The notes under the pieces: generated by a model | The model's database searches: none | Seen by the model: the letters and a program-made list of their open reading frames with translations, nothing else | What the model was told of the DNA's origin: nothing | Translations under genes and position numbers: made by a program | Origin: Microbacterium arborescens | Lineage (GTDB): Bacteria; Actinomycetota; Actinomycetes; Actinomycetales; Microbacteriaceae | Assembly (NCBI RefSeq): GCF_030369635.1 | Contig: NZ_CP128474.1 | Location: 434,001-498,000 of the forward strand | Length of the DNA: 64,000 bases | Direction of reading: 5' to 3' | In this document: positions 1 to 7,048 of the stretch, piece after piece | How the letters are laid out: every line of letters begins with the position of its first letter | Position numbering within the stretch: position 1 is the stretch's first letter

Positions 1-1
1 C

Positions 2-313
2 GTGTCGATCGAGTACGCCCTCATCAAGGACATGAACGACCACGCCTGGCGGGCCGACCTGCTGGCCGAGAAGCTGAACGCGCGGGGCCGCGGCTGGGTC
101 CATGTGAACCCGATCCCGCTGAACCCGACGCCCGGTTCGATCTGGACCTCGTCCGAGCCCGAGGTGCAGGACGAGTTCGTGCGACGGCTCAACGAGGCCG
201 GCATCCCGACGACCCTCCGCGACACCCGCGGCAAGGAGATCGACGGCGCGTGCGGTCAGCTCGTCGCGACCGAGGACGACCAGCGCGCGGCCGACACCGT
301 TCCCGCCGGTTGA
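2..313 (+). CDS. rlmN: 23S rRNA (adenine2503-C2)-methyltransferase RlmN, C-terminal part
   Basis: This is the last 103 codons of a gene that begins before the window. The motifs [14 protein letters not shown] and [15 protein letters not shown] are characteristic of the end of RlmN, the radical-SAM enzyme that methylates C2 of A2503 in 23S rRNA and of A37 in some tRNAs. The cysteine in GACGQL matches the conserved C-terminal cysteine that forms and resolves the protein-RNA thioether. The iron-sulfur CxxxCxxC motif would lie upstream, outside the window. The tail after GQLVATE is short and acidic. Identification rests on family motifs and is secure; only the 5' end is missing. Confidence 0.93.
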   Translation: MSIEYALIKDMNDHAWRADLLAEKLNARGRGWVHVNPIPLNPTPGSIWTSSEPEVQDEFVRRLNEAGIPTTLRDTRGKEIDGACGQLVATEDDQRAADTVPAG

Positions 314-356
314 GGTCATAAGACGCAACTCCGGCCCGTGCGCGTCCACCGCGAGG

Positions 357-362
357 TAGCGT
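357..362 (+). promoter_or_regulatory. -10 hexamer TAGCGT, leaderless start of the aldo/keto reductase
   Basis: TAGCGT ends exactly 6 nt before the ATG at 369. There is no purine-rich ribosome binding site in between, so transcription probably starts at or next to the A of the start codon. Confidence 0.6.
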
Positions 363-368
363 TTTCCC

Positions 369-1382
369 ATGGTTGAGTATCGCTACCTCGGCAACAGTGG
401 ATTCAAGGTCTCGGAGATCACGTACGGCAACTGGGTGACGCACGCGTCGCAGGTGGAGAACGACGCGGCCATCGCGACCGTCCACAAGGCGCTGGACCTC
501 GGCATCACCTCGTTCGACACCGCAGACGCGTACGCCAACACGGCCGCGGAGGTCGTGCTCGGCGAGGCGCTGAAGGGTCAGCCGCGCGAGACGCTCGAGA
601 TCTTCACGAAGGTGTACTGGCCGACCGGCCGCAAGGGACCGAACGACCAGGGGCTCTCGCGCAAGCACATCTTCGACAGCATCAACGGGTCGCTCCGCCG
701 CCTCGGCGTCGATTACGTCGACCTTTATCAGGCGCACCGGTACGACTACGAGACGCCGCTCGAAGAGACGATGCAGGCCTTCGCCGACATCGTCCGCCAG
801 GGCAAGGCGCTCTACATCGGCGTCAGCGAGTGGACGGCGGAGCAGCTTCGCGAGGGCCACGCCCTCGCGACGAAGCTCGGGTTCCAGCTCGTCTCGAACC
901 AGCCGCAGTACTCGGCGCTCTGGCGCGTCATCGAGGGCAAGGTCATCCCCGCCTCGCAGGAGCTCGGCATTTCTCAGATCGTCTGGTCGCCGCTCGCGCA
1001 GGGCGTGCTGACCGGGAAGTACCAGCCCGGCCAGCCCGTGCCCGAGGGGTCGCGCGCGACCGATGAGAAGAGCGGCGCGAACTTCATCAAGCGCTTCCTG
1101 AACGACGAGGTGCTCACGGCCGTCCAGAAGCTGAAGCCGATCGCCGACGAGGCGGGCCTCACTGTCGCGCAGCTCTCGCTCGCGTGGGTGCTGCACAACG
1201 AGAACATCGCGGCGGCGCTCGTCGGCGCCTCGCGCCCCGAGCAGCTGGAGGACACCGTCAAGGCCTCGGGCGTGAAGCTCGAGCAGTCGGCGTACGACGC
1301 GATCAACGACGCCCTCGCCGGCGTCGCGGTGACCGACCCGGCCGAGACCGACAAGGTCTCGCCGAAGACGCGCCCGGCCTGA
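369..1382 (+). CDS. aldo/keto reductase (potassium-channel beta-subunit-like clade)
   Basis: A 337-residue NADPH-dependent oxidoreductase with the aldo/keto reductase TIM barrel. The catalytic tetrad can be read directly as Asp50, Tyr55, Lys81 and His123. The SFDTADAYAN segment and the ALVGASRPEQL segment near the C-terminus (cofactor-binding loop) are typical. The closest family style is that of the Kv-beta/YghZ group, which reduces aldehydes and ketones; the physiological substrate cannot be deduced. The start follows a TAGCGT hexamer by 6 nt, so it looks leaderless. The NUDIX gene follows after 12 nt and is probably cotranscribed. Family assignment is firm, substrate unknown. Confidence 0.9.
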   Translation: MVEYRYLGNSGFKVSEITYGNWVTHASQVENDAAIATVHKALDLGITSFDTADAYANTAAEVVLGEALKGQPRETLEIFTKVYWPTGRKGPNDQGLSRKHIFDSINGSLRRLGVDYVDLYQAHRYDYETPLEETMQAFADIVRQGKALYIGVSEWTAEQLREGHALATKLGFQLVSNQPQYSALWRVIEGKVIPASQELGISQIVWSPLAQGVLTGKYQPGQPVPEGSRATDEKSGANFIKRFLNDEVLTAVQKLKPIADEAGLTVAQLSLAWVLHNENIAAALVGASRPEQLEDTVKASGVKLEQSAYDAINDALAGVAVTDPAETDKVSPKTRPA

Positions 1383-1394
1383 CTCCGCCTGATC

Positions 1395-1886
1395 GTGGTC
1401 ACGACGAGCGCCGGCATCCTGCCCTACCGCATCGCTGCGGACGGCACGGTGTCGGCGCTCGTCGCGCACATGGGCGGGCCGTTCTGGTCGGCCAAGGATG
1501 CCGGGGCGTGGTCGATCGTAAAAGGCGAGTACGACCCCGACGGCGAGACGGCGCTGGATGCCGCACGACGCGAGTTCCGTGAGGAACTCGGGCTCGAGGC
1601 GCCTGATGGTCCGTACGCCGAGCTGGGCACCTTCTCGTACTCGTCGGGCAAGCGCATCACGGTGTTCGTCGTCGACGGCGCCGATCTCGACGTCTCGGGT
1701 GCCGTTTTCGGCGAGTTCGAGATGGAGTGGCCGCCGCGGTCGGGCCGTACGGCATCCTTTCCGGAGGTCGACCGCGTCGAGTGGGTCGACCTCGGCCGTG
1801 CCCGCGAGCTGCTCGTGAAGGGACAGCGGCCGGCGCTCGATCGGCTCGCCGATCTCGTGCATGGGGAGAACTCCCCATCGCCGTGA
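1395..1886 (+). CDS. NUDIX hydrolase
   Basis: A 163-residue NUDIX-fold pyrophosphohydrolase. The NUDIX box is visible at about residues 48-69, ending in REFREELGL, which supplies the metal-binding glutamates of the REUXEEXGU core. The segment KGEYDPDGE precedes it. Such proteins cleave nucleoside diphosphates linked to another moiety; this one resembles the small uncharacterised DUF-like NUDIX proteins whose substrate is not known. The GTG start at 1395 lies 12 nt after the aldo/keto reductase stop without a clear ribosome binding site, suggesting coupled translation. The last codons overlap a perfect palindrome at 1861-1878 that belongs to the next transcription unit. Confidence 0.88.
   Translation: MVTTSAGILPYRIAADGTVSALVAHMGGPFWSAKDAGAWSIVKGEYDPDGETALDAARREFREELGLEAPDGPYAELGTFSYSSGKRITVFVVDGADLDVSGAVFGEFEMEWPPRSGRTASFPEVDRVEWVDLGRARELLVKGQRPALDRLADLVHGENSPSP
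1861..1878. promoter_or_regulatory. perfect palindrome ATGGGGAG-AA-CTCCCCAT, candidate operator
   Basis: Two 8-bp arms are separated by only 2 bp, too tight for an RNA hairpin loop but well shaped for a dimeric DNA-binding protein. It sits inside the 3' end of the NUDIX gene and about 24 bp upstream of the TATGCT hexamer that could drive the type VII-like cassette. Confidence 0.4.
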
Positions 1887-1901
1887 CCACCCGAGTGTTC
1901 C

Positions 1902-1907
1902 TATGCT
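1902..1907 (+). promoter_or_regulatory. candidate -10 TATGCT for the type VII-like cassette
   Basis: TATGCT is followed by a short leader with GGGGAGGA at 1923-1930 before the ATG at 1936. No convincing -35 is seen, which would fit an activator bound at the palindrome 1861-1878. Confidence 0.4.
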
Positions 1908-1935
1908 GTTCCACGACGACCTGGGGAGGATCGTG

Positions 1936-2238
1936 ATGGCCGACGGCGTAGAGATTCCGCTCGACTCGATGCAAGCGCTCAGCGACGCGCTGCACGAGAT
2001 CATTGCCGAGTTCGAGGAGGCTGGCTCGCGTACCAGTGATCTGGTGGGTGCGATCGGCAACCCGCAGGGCGACAGCCGTCTCGCCCGTGCCGCCGAGGAC
2101 TTCGAGTCGGAATGGGACGACAAACGCGAGACGCAGCGCCGCAACCTCGAAGAGATGAAGAAGCGGCTCGATGACGCCCGCGAGGGCTGGGAGCAGGCCG
2201 ATCTGGAACTCGCGCAGAGCATGGAGTCCGCCGAATGA
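1936..2238 (+). CDS. small helical WXG100-like protein
   Basis: A 100-residue, highly charged, cysteine-free protein predicted to be two long helices. It carries a tryptophan near the middle (SEWDDKRE) and another in the second helix (EGWEQAD), and ends in an acidic tail. Size, helical-hairpin character and position before a large gene are as in WXG100/LXG-helper proteins of type VII secretion loci, but the canonical WXG turn is not exact, so this is inference. The ATG at 1936 is chosen because GGGGAGGA lies 5 nt upstream; an in-frame ATG at 1861 lies within the NUDIX gene. Its TGA overlaps the next ATG (ATGA). Confidence 0.7.
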   Translation: MADGVEIPLDSMQALSDALHEIIAEFEEAGSRTSDLVGAIGNPQGDSRLARAAEDFESEWDDKRETQRRNLEEMKKRLDDAREGWEQADLELAQSMESAE

Positions 2239-3473
2239 CCGAGAACTCGTACATCTACTCCCGCGAGGAGATGCCCTCGACGCCGGGCGGACGACGGGTC
2301 CGCAAGATCGAGGGGAACCCCGGTGCGATCAGCACGCGGGCGGCCGACATCGAGTCGCTCGGCGACAAGATGGCCCGCGCGGCGGCGACCCTCCAGCGGT
2401 TCGCCGACGGCACGGTGGGCCGAGGCGAATCGTTCGAGGCGGTCCGCGAGCAGGCGAAGGAGGTCTACGAAGACCTCCAGACGGCGGCACGCCGGTACCG
2501 ACCCAGCGGCACCGCGCTGGCGGCGTATGCGACCGCGCTCAGCACCGTCCAGGCCGACAGCGACTGGCGGGTCGATGGCGCGAACCGGACGTGGCCCGAG
2601 GTCAACGAGGCATCGCGCGCCCTGAGTGGCGCGGAATCCGACCAGCACGAGTTCGACACCCAGGAACGCCTGCATCCCGACGTCGAGCAGACCGGCACGC
2701 GGCCCAGTACCGCCGGTGCGCAGGCCGCGTTCGACGCCGCGGTGTCGTCGTGGGAGGCCTACTGGGGAACCTACGACGCCCCCGTCGAGACGTGGGAGTC
2801 GGCCTACGACACCGCCGTGAACAGCCTCGAGCACACCAACGCCAACGGCGTGTCCGACAGCTTCTGGGACAACTCGATGCCGTTCGTCGAGGCGATGCTC
2901 GACGTGCTCCTCGTCGTAGGCGTGATTCTGCTGATCGTCGCGTTCGTCTTCACCGGGCCGCTCGCGCTCCTGGCCGGTGTGCTCGCCACCGTCGCAGGTG
3001 TGCTCAGCCTTCTCGGCGAGATCGCCAAGCTCAACGCGGGCCGCGGTGACTGGCAGAGCGTCGCCTTCGCCGCCGTCGGCATCATCCCCTTCGGCAAGCT
3101 CGCCAAGCTCGGCAACCTCGCCGAGTTCGCGAACGTGAGCGCTCGGTTCCCGCGCCTGAGCGGTGCGTTCCGGTTAGGGGGCAGCGAATTCGTCGATCTC
3201 CACAGCTCGCTCAACCGGTTCCTCGTCGGCCGGATCCCCGATCTGTTCACGGTGCACGGCCTCAACTCTCAAAACATGATGCGCGTGCTGCAGTTCCCCG
3301 CGTACGTCATGCAGGAGACCCGTCTCGTCGGCGGATGGCGAGCGGGCTGGAACGCGCTCGCCGGCAATCCGACCAACCTGCCCGAGGCGCTCGGTGGCTC
3401 CGTCGACGTCATGCTCGACGTCATGGGCATTCTCAAGGACGGCAGCGAACGCCTCGCCTCGCTATCGCGCTAG
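2235..3473 (+). CDS. large T7SS-substrate-like protein with hydrophobic mid-region
   Basis: A 412-residue protein without a Sec signal peptide. Residues 24-200 are helical and tryptophan-punctuated (GNPGAISTRAADIESLGDKM at 27-46, then W111, W120, W173, W177, W187), resembling the N-terminal signal module of actinobacterial type VII substrates. Residues 218-262 form two strongly hydrophobic segments, followed by the GRGDW...VGIIPFGKLAKLG stretch at 269-293 that resembles the pre-toxin region of WXG/LXG polymorphic toxins. Residues 300-412 match no domain I recognise and could be an effector or membrane-associated tail. It is translationally coupled to the WXG100-like gene. Toxin function is a hypothesis; no nuclease or ADP-ribosyltransferase motif is visible. 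Confidence 0.7.
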   Translation: MTENSYIYSREEMPSTPGGRRVRKIEGNPGAISTRAADIESLGDKMARAAATLQRFADGTVGRGESFEAVREQAKEVYEDLQTAARRYRPSGTALAAYATALSTVQADSDWRVDGANRTWPEVNEASRALSGAESDQHEFDTQERLHPDVEQTGTRPSTAGAQAAFDAAVSSWEAYWGTYDAPVETWESAYDTAVNSLEHTNANGVSDSFWDNSMPFVEAMLDVLLVVGVILLIVAFVFTGPLALLAGVLATVAGVLSLLGEIAKLNAGRGDWQSVAFAAVGIIPFGKLAKLGNLAEFANVSARFPRLSGAFRLGGSEFVDLHSSLNRFLVGRIPDLFTVHGLNSQNMMRVLQFPAYVMQETRLVGGWRAGWNALAGNPTNLPEALGGSVDVMLDVMGILKDGSERLASLSR

Positions 3474-3476
3474 GCT
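3471..3476 (+). promoter_or_regulatory. internal -10 hexamer TAGGCT
   Basis: TAGGCT overlaps the stop codon of the preceding gene and stands 39 nt before the next ATG, which has GGGAGGA at 3503-3509. It could give the downstream gene a transcript of its own, useful if that gene encodes an immunity protein. Confidence 0.4.
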
Positions 3477-3515
3477 CGGCAGCTGCCACATCCTCGGATT
3501 CCGGGAGGAACCGTC

Positions 3516-4082
3516 ATGCCACTCGTCTCCGACCTCGCGCTCCGGGCGGACCCGTCGATCTGGAGTCGCGTCCCCGACACGATCGCCGACGCCGACGCGT
3601 GGATCGCGGCACGGCTGGAGGGAGTTCCTGCCGACTCTGCGCAACGCGTCGAAGATGCGGCACGGCTCGCTCTGTATGCGCGTCTGGGAAGTGAGCTGAG
3701 CGTCGCGCTGTTGCTCTCGGTGCCCGCTTCCGGCATCTTCGGGATGCTGGGCGTCCTCGGGCTCGGAGATGCCCCGGCTCCGTCGACGGCAGCCGGAGCG
3801 AAAGAGATCGCGGAGGCCCTTGTGCCCTCGCCCTGGGGAGCTGAGCTCGCGACGGTCTCGTGGGGCGTGGTTCGCGGGTGGCGCGCGACGGTCCTCGATC
3901 CCGTGGTGGGCGATGACTCGGTCGTTGTGGCGCAGACGATTTCGACGGTGTATGTCCTCGATCTCGAGGGGCGATGCGTCGTGGCGGCGTTGACCCCATT
4001 GGTGCCACTTGCCGCGGCGGCTGCTCACGTCCTGGCCGAGCGGGTGCTCTCGACTCTCTCCCTGTCGGGAGCTGCGGCATGA
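3516..4082 (+). CDS. hypothetical protein in the type VII-like cassette
   Basis: A 188-residue protein of no recognised family. The N-terminal half is amphipathic (SIWSRVPDTIADADAWIAARLEG), and there are two hydrophobic alanine/leucine/glycine-rich stretches at about residues 67-86 and 152-175 that could be membrane-associated or a buried core. A ribosome binding site GGGAGGA lies 6 nt before the ATG, and an own -10 (TAGGCT at 3471) is plausible. It is followed by an ATGA overlap with the next gene. Position immediately after a candidate secreted effector suggests an immunity or chaperone role, but nothing in the sequence proves it. Confidence 0.65.
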   Translation: MPLVSDLALRADPSIWSRVPDTIADADAWIAARLEGVPADSAQRVEDAARLALYARLGSELSVALLLSVPASGIFGMLGVLGLGDAPAPSTAAGAKEIAEALVPSPWGAELATVSWGVVRGWRATVLDPVVGDDSVVVAQTISTVYVLDLEGRCVVAALTPLVPLAAAAAHVLAERVLSTLSLSGAAA

Positions 4083-4930
4083 TGATCGAAGCGCAATGGT
4101 CCGAACAGCTCGCCGCGGTGCACGCTGAGATCGCGCCGGCTCTCCCGCGAAATGTGGAGCCTCGCACTGTCGAGCTCGCGGCGTTCACGGCGGTCGGCGA
4201 GCGGGATCTCGCCATGCGCCTGTGGACGGAGGCCCGCGACGCGGCAGACGCTGCCCGCAGATCGGTAAGGGCCGGTCTGCGGGAGCGGCACGGTTCGCGC
4301 CGACCAGGCGGCTGGCCGCTCATGGTCCTGCTCGTCGGAGCCCTGTGCGCCGCGGTCGCGGCAGTGCTCTCGAGCGGCCTGCGCTTCGATCCCGCTGACA
4401 CCGTGGCCACAGTCGTCACCCTGTCGGGGCTCGCCGCCCTCGCCTGCATCGTCGTCATGATCGCTGCGCGAGGACGGGCGCTGAACCGCGCCGTCATCCG
4501 GCTTCACGGCGTCGCCACGGTGGGGCTCGTCCTCGCCGCGGTGTTCACTGTCGGACGCGGCTGGGACACGACGGCGATGATCCTGCTGGTGACAGCGGCG
4601 ATCGGGGTCGCCGGCCTCGTCGGTGTGCTCGTCGCACGTGCTCGGGATTCCGCCGACACCGAGCTCGTCGACACCGCGGAGAACGTCGCCCTCGCCGAGA
4701 CGAAGCCGGAGGTCGAGGCGGTCGGCCTCCGGCTTCGCGCCGAGACGGAAGCGGCTCTCGATGCCGCGACAGCGGATCGCATCGTGGCACTTCGCGACAC
4801 GGTGCTGGCGGAGATCGCGGCGCGGGGGATCACGCTCGAACCCGTGCCGCCGCGCACCCCGGCGGGTTCGGTGATCATCGACGCGCTGCTGGCAACGTGG
4901 GTGCCCGAGGTCATGAGGGGTGAAGTCTGA
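4079..4930 (+). CDS. hypothetical four-helix membrane protein
   Basis: A 283-residue protein with an N-terminal cytoplasmic helical part (about 1-79), four predicted transmembrane helices at about 80-100, 108-130, 140-159 and 164-186, and a C-terminal soluble helical part rich in glutamate and alanine. No enzymatic motif is seen. The start at 4079 is chosen because it forms an ATGA overlap with the preceding gene; a second ATG follows directly. Its place in the cassette suggests a membrane partner for the putative type VII substrate or its immunity function, which is inference only. Confidence 0.65.
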   Translation: MMIEAQWSEQLAAVHAEIAPALPRNVEPRTVELAAFTAVGERDLAMRLWTEARDAADAARRSVRAGLRERHGSRRPGGWPLMVLLVGALCAAVAAVLSSGLRFDPADTVATVVTLSGLAALACIVVMIAARGRALNRAVIRLHGVATVGLVLAAVFTVGRGWDTTAMILLVTAAIGVAGLVGVLVARARDSADTELVDTAENVALAETKPEVEAVGLRLRAETEAALDAATADRIVALRDTVLAEIAARGITLEPVPPRTPAGSVIIDALLATWVPEVMRGEV

Positions 4931-5090
4931 GGGCTGGTATGCACGCGGTTTCGGACGACCACATAAAGGCGCTGATCGCGCGTCAGACGCGGTTCGTGAC
5001 CTCGGGTCCGAGGCCGTGCGTCGGTCCAGGTCCGGAGGCGGCCGGGACGATGACGGTGATGCGCGATGCGGTCTGACACAGCCGGCTCGA

Positions 5091-5096
5091 TAGGCT
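5091..5096 (+). promoter_or_regulatory. -10 hexamer TAGGCT with short leader
   Basis: TAGGCT is followed by a leader of about 20 nt carrying GGAAGGA at 5109-5115, correctly spaced for the ATG at 5122. The intergenic stretch 4931-5121 also contains a 45-codon frame (4939-5076) that I do not consider supported. Confidence 0.5.
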
Positions 5097-5121
5097 GGCA
5101 CCCCCGACGGAAGGAACCCTC

Positions 5122-5733
5122 ATGTCGCTGCGCGCGGAGCTGATCGGTGAGACCGTGAGCGACCCGTCGTTCGCGGTGCTCCTGCCCACCGGCTGGGAGG
5201 CCCACGCGCCCGATCTCGCATCGGTGGACGAGCGTGTCGACGCCGCCGTCTCCGCGCTTCCGGTCGCTTCCCGAGGGGCTGCGCTGGCGGCGCTGCGCGA
5301 GGCGGTGGCCTCTGCCCGCGCCGAGGCGACGCGCGCCGACGTCATCCGCGTCTTCTCGCCGTCGCAGGTCGGTGAGGACGAGGCGATCCCGGTGTCGCTC
5401 GTCGCCTCGTGGCTCGTCGCACCCGCGGGGGCGACGGCCTCCGACCTGGGCGCGACGATGGTGCAGCGCTACCGGGCTCGACCGCTCGACGAGCGCGGGA
5501 CGATCTTGAAGTGGTCTGCGGCGAAGACCTCCACGATCGAGGGTGCGGAAGTGCGCACGGCGGGTCACGGCTATCTCGTCCGCGTGCCCGACGAGAAGAA
5601 GCGCGCGCTCGTCTTCCGGTCGACGATCCTCCACCGTGTCGACGGGACGGAGATCCCCGACGACGGTATCGATGCGATGGAGCTCGTCTGCGACGCGATC
5701 GTCGCGAGCGTGCGGTGGCGCCGGCGCGATTGA
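5122..5733 (+). CDS. hypothetical protein, last gene of the type VII-like cassette
   Basis: A 203-residue soluble alpha/beta protein. It opens with a strand-rich segment (SFAVLLPTGWEAH), then a charged helix rich in Ala/Glu/Arg at about 40-72, then alternating strands (DEAIPVSLVASWLVAP, TILKWSAAKTSTIEG, HGYLVRVPDE). The pattern recalls the compact chaperone- or lipoprotein-like folds that accompany ESX loci, but I recognise no family with confidence. It has its own promoter and ribosome binding site. It converges on rnhA with only 15 nt between the stop codons. Confidence 0.65.
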   Translation: MSLRAELIGETVSDPSFAVLLPTGWEAHAPDLASVDERVDAAVSALPVASRGAALAALREAVASARAEATRADVIRVFSPSQVGEDEAIPVSLVASWLVAPAGATASDLGATMVQRYRARPLDERGTILKWSAAKTSTIEGAEVRTAGHGYLVRVPDEKKRALVFRSTILHRVDGTEIPDDGIDAMELVCDAIVASVRWRRRD

Positions 5734-5748
5734 TCCGCGCTGCGCCCG

Positions 5749-6279
5749 TCAGCGCTTCTTCCTCGGCGCTTCCGAGACGTCGAGCTTCTCGTGCAGCCCG
5801 CCGAGCGACGACCAGGCGCTGGCGGTGCCCTGCGCGGCGTGCTCGGCGCCGCGCACGGCTCGCTCGTCGGCCCACTCGTTCAGGACATGACCGCGGTGCC
5901 CGCGGACGTGTTCGAGGATGACGTCGGGCAGGCCGCGCGCCCGACGGGCATCGCGGGCGGCGATGAGATGCTCGAGGATGTCGCGGTTCTTCGTCGGCGC
6001 GCCGGTCGAGGTCTTCCAGCCGCGACGACGGTGGCCGTCCATCCACGACGCGTACGTGTCGATGGCGTACTTGGAGTCGGCCTGGACGACGAGCTCGCGG
6101 ACGTCGGGGTGGTCCTCGATCGCCTTCAGCAGCCCGAGAAGCTCACCGATGTTGTTCGTGCCCTGCGGGATCGCTCCCGCGGCCCAGTGACCGTCCTCGC
6201 CGACCCAGGCCCAGCCGGTCGGTCCGGGATTGCCCTTGCAGGCGCCGTCGGTGGCCACGGTGTATCGGTCGGAACTCAC
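5749..6279 (-). CDS. rnhA: ribonuclease HI
   Basis: A 176-residue type 1 RNase H, which degrades the RNA strand of RNA-DNA hybrids. The four metal-binding carboxylates are visible: Asp11 in ATDGACKG, Glu46 in NNIGELLGL, Asp68 in QADSKYA and Asp138 in NEWADERA; His128 in RGHRG is the usual accessory histidine. The family core is about 150 residues; the extra 25 residues are a lysine/arginine-ended tail. The GTG at 6279 is chosen because the protein then begins directly at the first strand and a TACCCT hexamer ends 7 nt upstream. A longer frame reading from 6378 would run into the divergent promoter region and is unlikely. Confidence 0.92.
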   Translation of the reverse strand: MSSDRYTVATDGACKGNPGPTGWAWVGEDGHWAAGAIPQGTNNIGELLGLLKAIEDHPDVRELVVQADSKYAIDTYASWMDGHRRRGWKTSTGAPTKNRDILEHLIAARDARRARGLPDVILEHVRGHRGHVLNEWADERAVRGAEHAAQGTASAWSSLGGLHEKLDVSEAPRKKR

Positions 6280-6286
6280 TCGGGCA

Positions 6287-6292
6287 AGGGTA
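6287..6292 (-). promoter_or_regulatory. -10 TACCCT, leaderless start of rnhA
   Basis: On the minus strand TACCCT ends 7 nt before the GTG start codon at 6279, with no ribosome binding site in between. Confidence 0.5.
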
Positions 6293-6316
6293 CCGGGGGC
6301 CGGCCGACTGCGGTTT

Positions 6317-6379
6317 CTGTATACGCTCACATCGAATCCGATCACTTTCGAGCTGCGAGCGTGCCTCTGTGTATACAAT
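6317..6379. promoter_or_regulatory. paired GTATAC operators and leaderless promoter of the prp operon
   Basis: GTATAC occurs at 6319-6324 (context CTGTATACGC) and again at 6371-6376 (context GTGTATACAA). This is the core of GntR-family operators (GTnTAnAC type). The second copy overlaps the -10 hexamer TACAAT at 6374-6379, which ends 6 nt before the ATG of the regulator at 6386. Binding there would block RNA polymerase, so autorepression is likely. The first copy lies on the rnhA side of the divergent region. Confidence 0.6.
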
Positions 6380-6385
6380 CACTGC

Positions 6386-7048
6386 ATGGTGGCCGAGGGT
6401 GGAGCACGAGCGGGAGAGCGCGCGTACGCCACTTTGCTGACCGAGATCCAGAACGGCGACCTCGCTCCCGGTGCCGTGCTCGCCGAGGTGGAGCAGGCGA
6501 CCCGACTGGGCGTGAGCCGCACCCCGCTGCGCGAGGCCCTGAGACGGCTCGCCGCTGACGGCCTGGTGCGTCAGGCCTCACCGCGCGTGACCGTCGTCGC
6601 CGACATCGATCGTGACGACATCCGGTCGCTGTTCGAGGTGCGGCGCGCTCTCGAGGAGACCGCCGCGCGGCTCGCGGCGTCCCGGGGCGACGCTGCACTG
6701 TTCGCCGAGCTCGCCGCGGCGTTCGAGCGCACGGCGCAGGCTGAAGCGCCCGCGACGGGTGACCCCGACGCGTACTACGCGCTCATCGCTCGCTTCGACG
6801 CGGCGCTCGACGACGCCGCCGGAAACGCCTACCTGACGTCGGCGCTCACGAAGACCCGCGCTCACCTCGTGCGGGTTCGCCGCCTCGCACGCGACAACCC
6901 GGCGCGGCTCGCCGCCTCGATCGGCGAGCACCGGCTCATCGCGAGCGCGATCGCCGCCCGCGACGCCGACCTCGCGGCGCACGCCACCCATGTTCACCTG
7001 CACAACGCCCTGACCAGCATCCTCGACTCCCTGGAGGCATCCGCATGA
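6386..7048 (+). CDS. GntR-family (FadR/FCD subfamily) regulator of the methylcitrate operon
   Basis: A 220-residue transcription factor. Residues about 8-70 form the winged helix-turn-helix ([20 protein letters not shown] is the recognition segment). Residues about 85-215 form the FCD effector domain, whose metal or ligand histidines are visible in GEHRLI and in HVHLH, with an aspartate in ARFDAAL. The ATG at 6386 follows TACAAT by 6 nt and appears leaderless; an in-frame upstream extension would run through the promoter. The stop overlaps the prpD ATG, so regulator and pathway are one operon, most likely autorepressed and relieved by a propionate-pathway metabolite such as 2-methylcitrate. 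Confidence 0.87.
   Translation: MVAEGGARAGERAYATLLTEIQNGDLAPGAVLAEVEQATRLGVSRTPLREALRRLAADGLVRQASPRVTVVADIDRDDIRSLFEVRRALEETAARLAASRGDAALFAELAAAFERTAQAEAPATGDPDAYYALIARFDAALDDAAGNAYLTSALTKTRAHLVRVRRLARDNPARLAASIGEHRLIASAIAARDADLAAHATHVHLHNALTSILDSLEASA

Noticed and set aside
189..2834. 881-codon open frame on the minus strand
   Set aside because: It lies antisense to four well-supported genes, is arginine/glycine-rich with no domain, and is a by-product of high GC codon use.
4939..5076. 45-codon frame between two cassette genes
   Set aside because: No ribosome binding site, no hydrophobic or conserved pattern, and the stretch contains a better explanation as leader and promoter of the 5122 gene.
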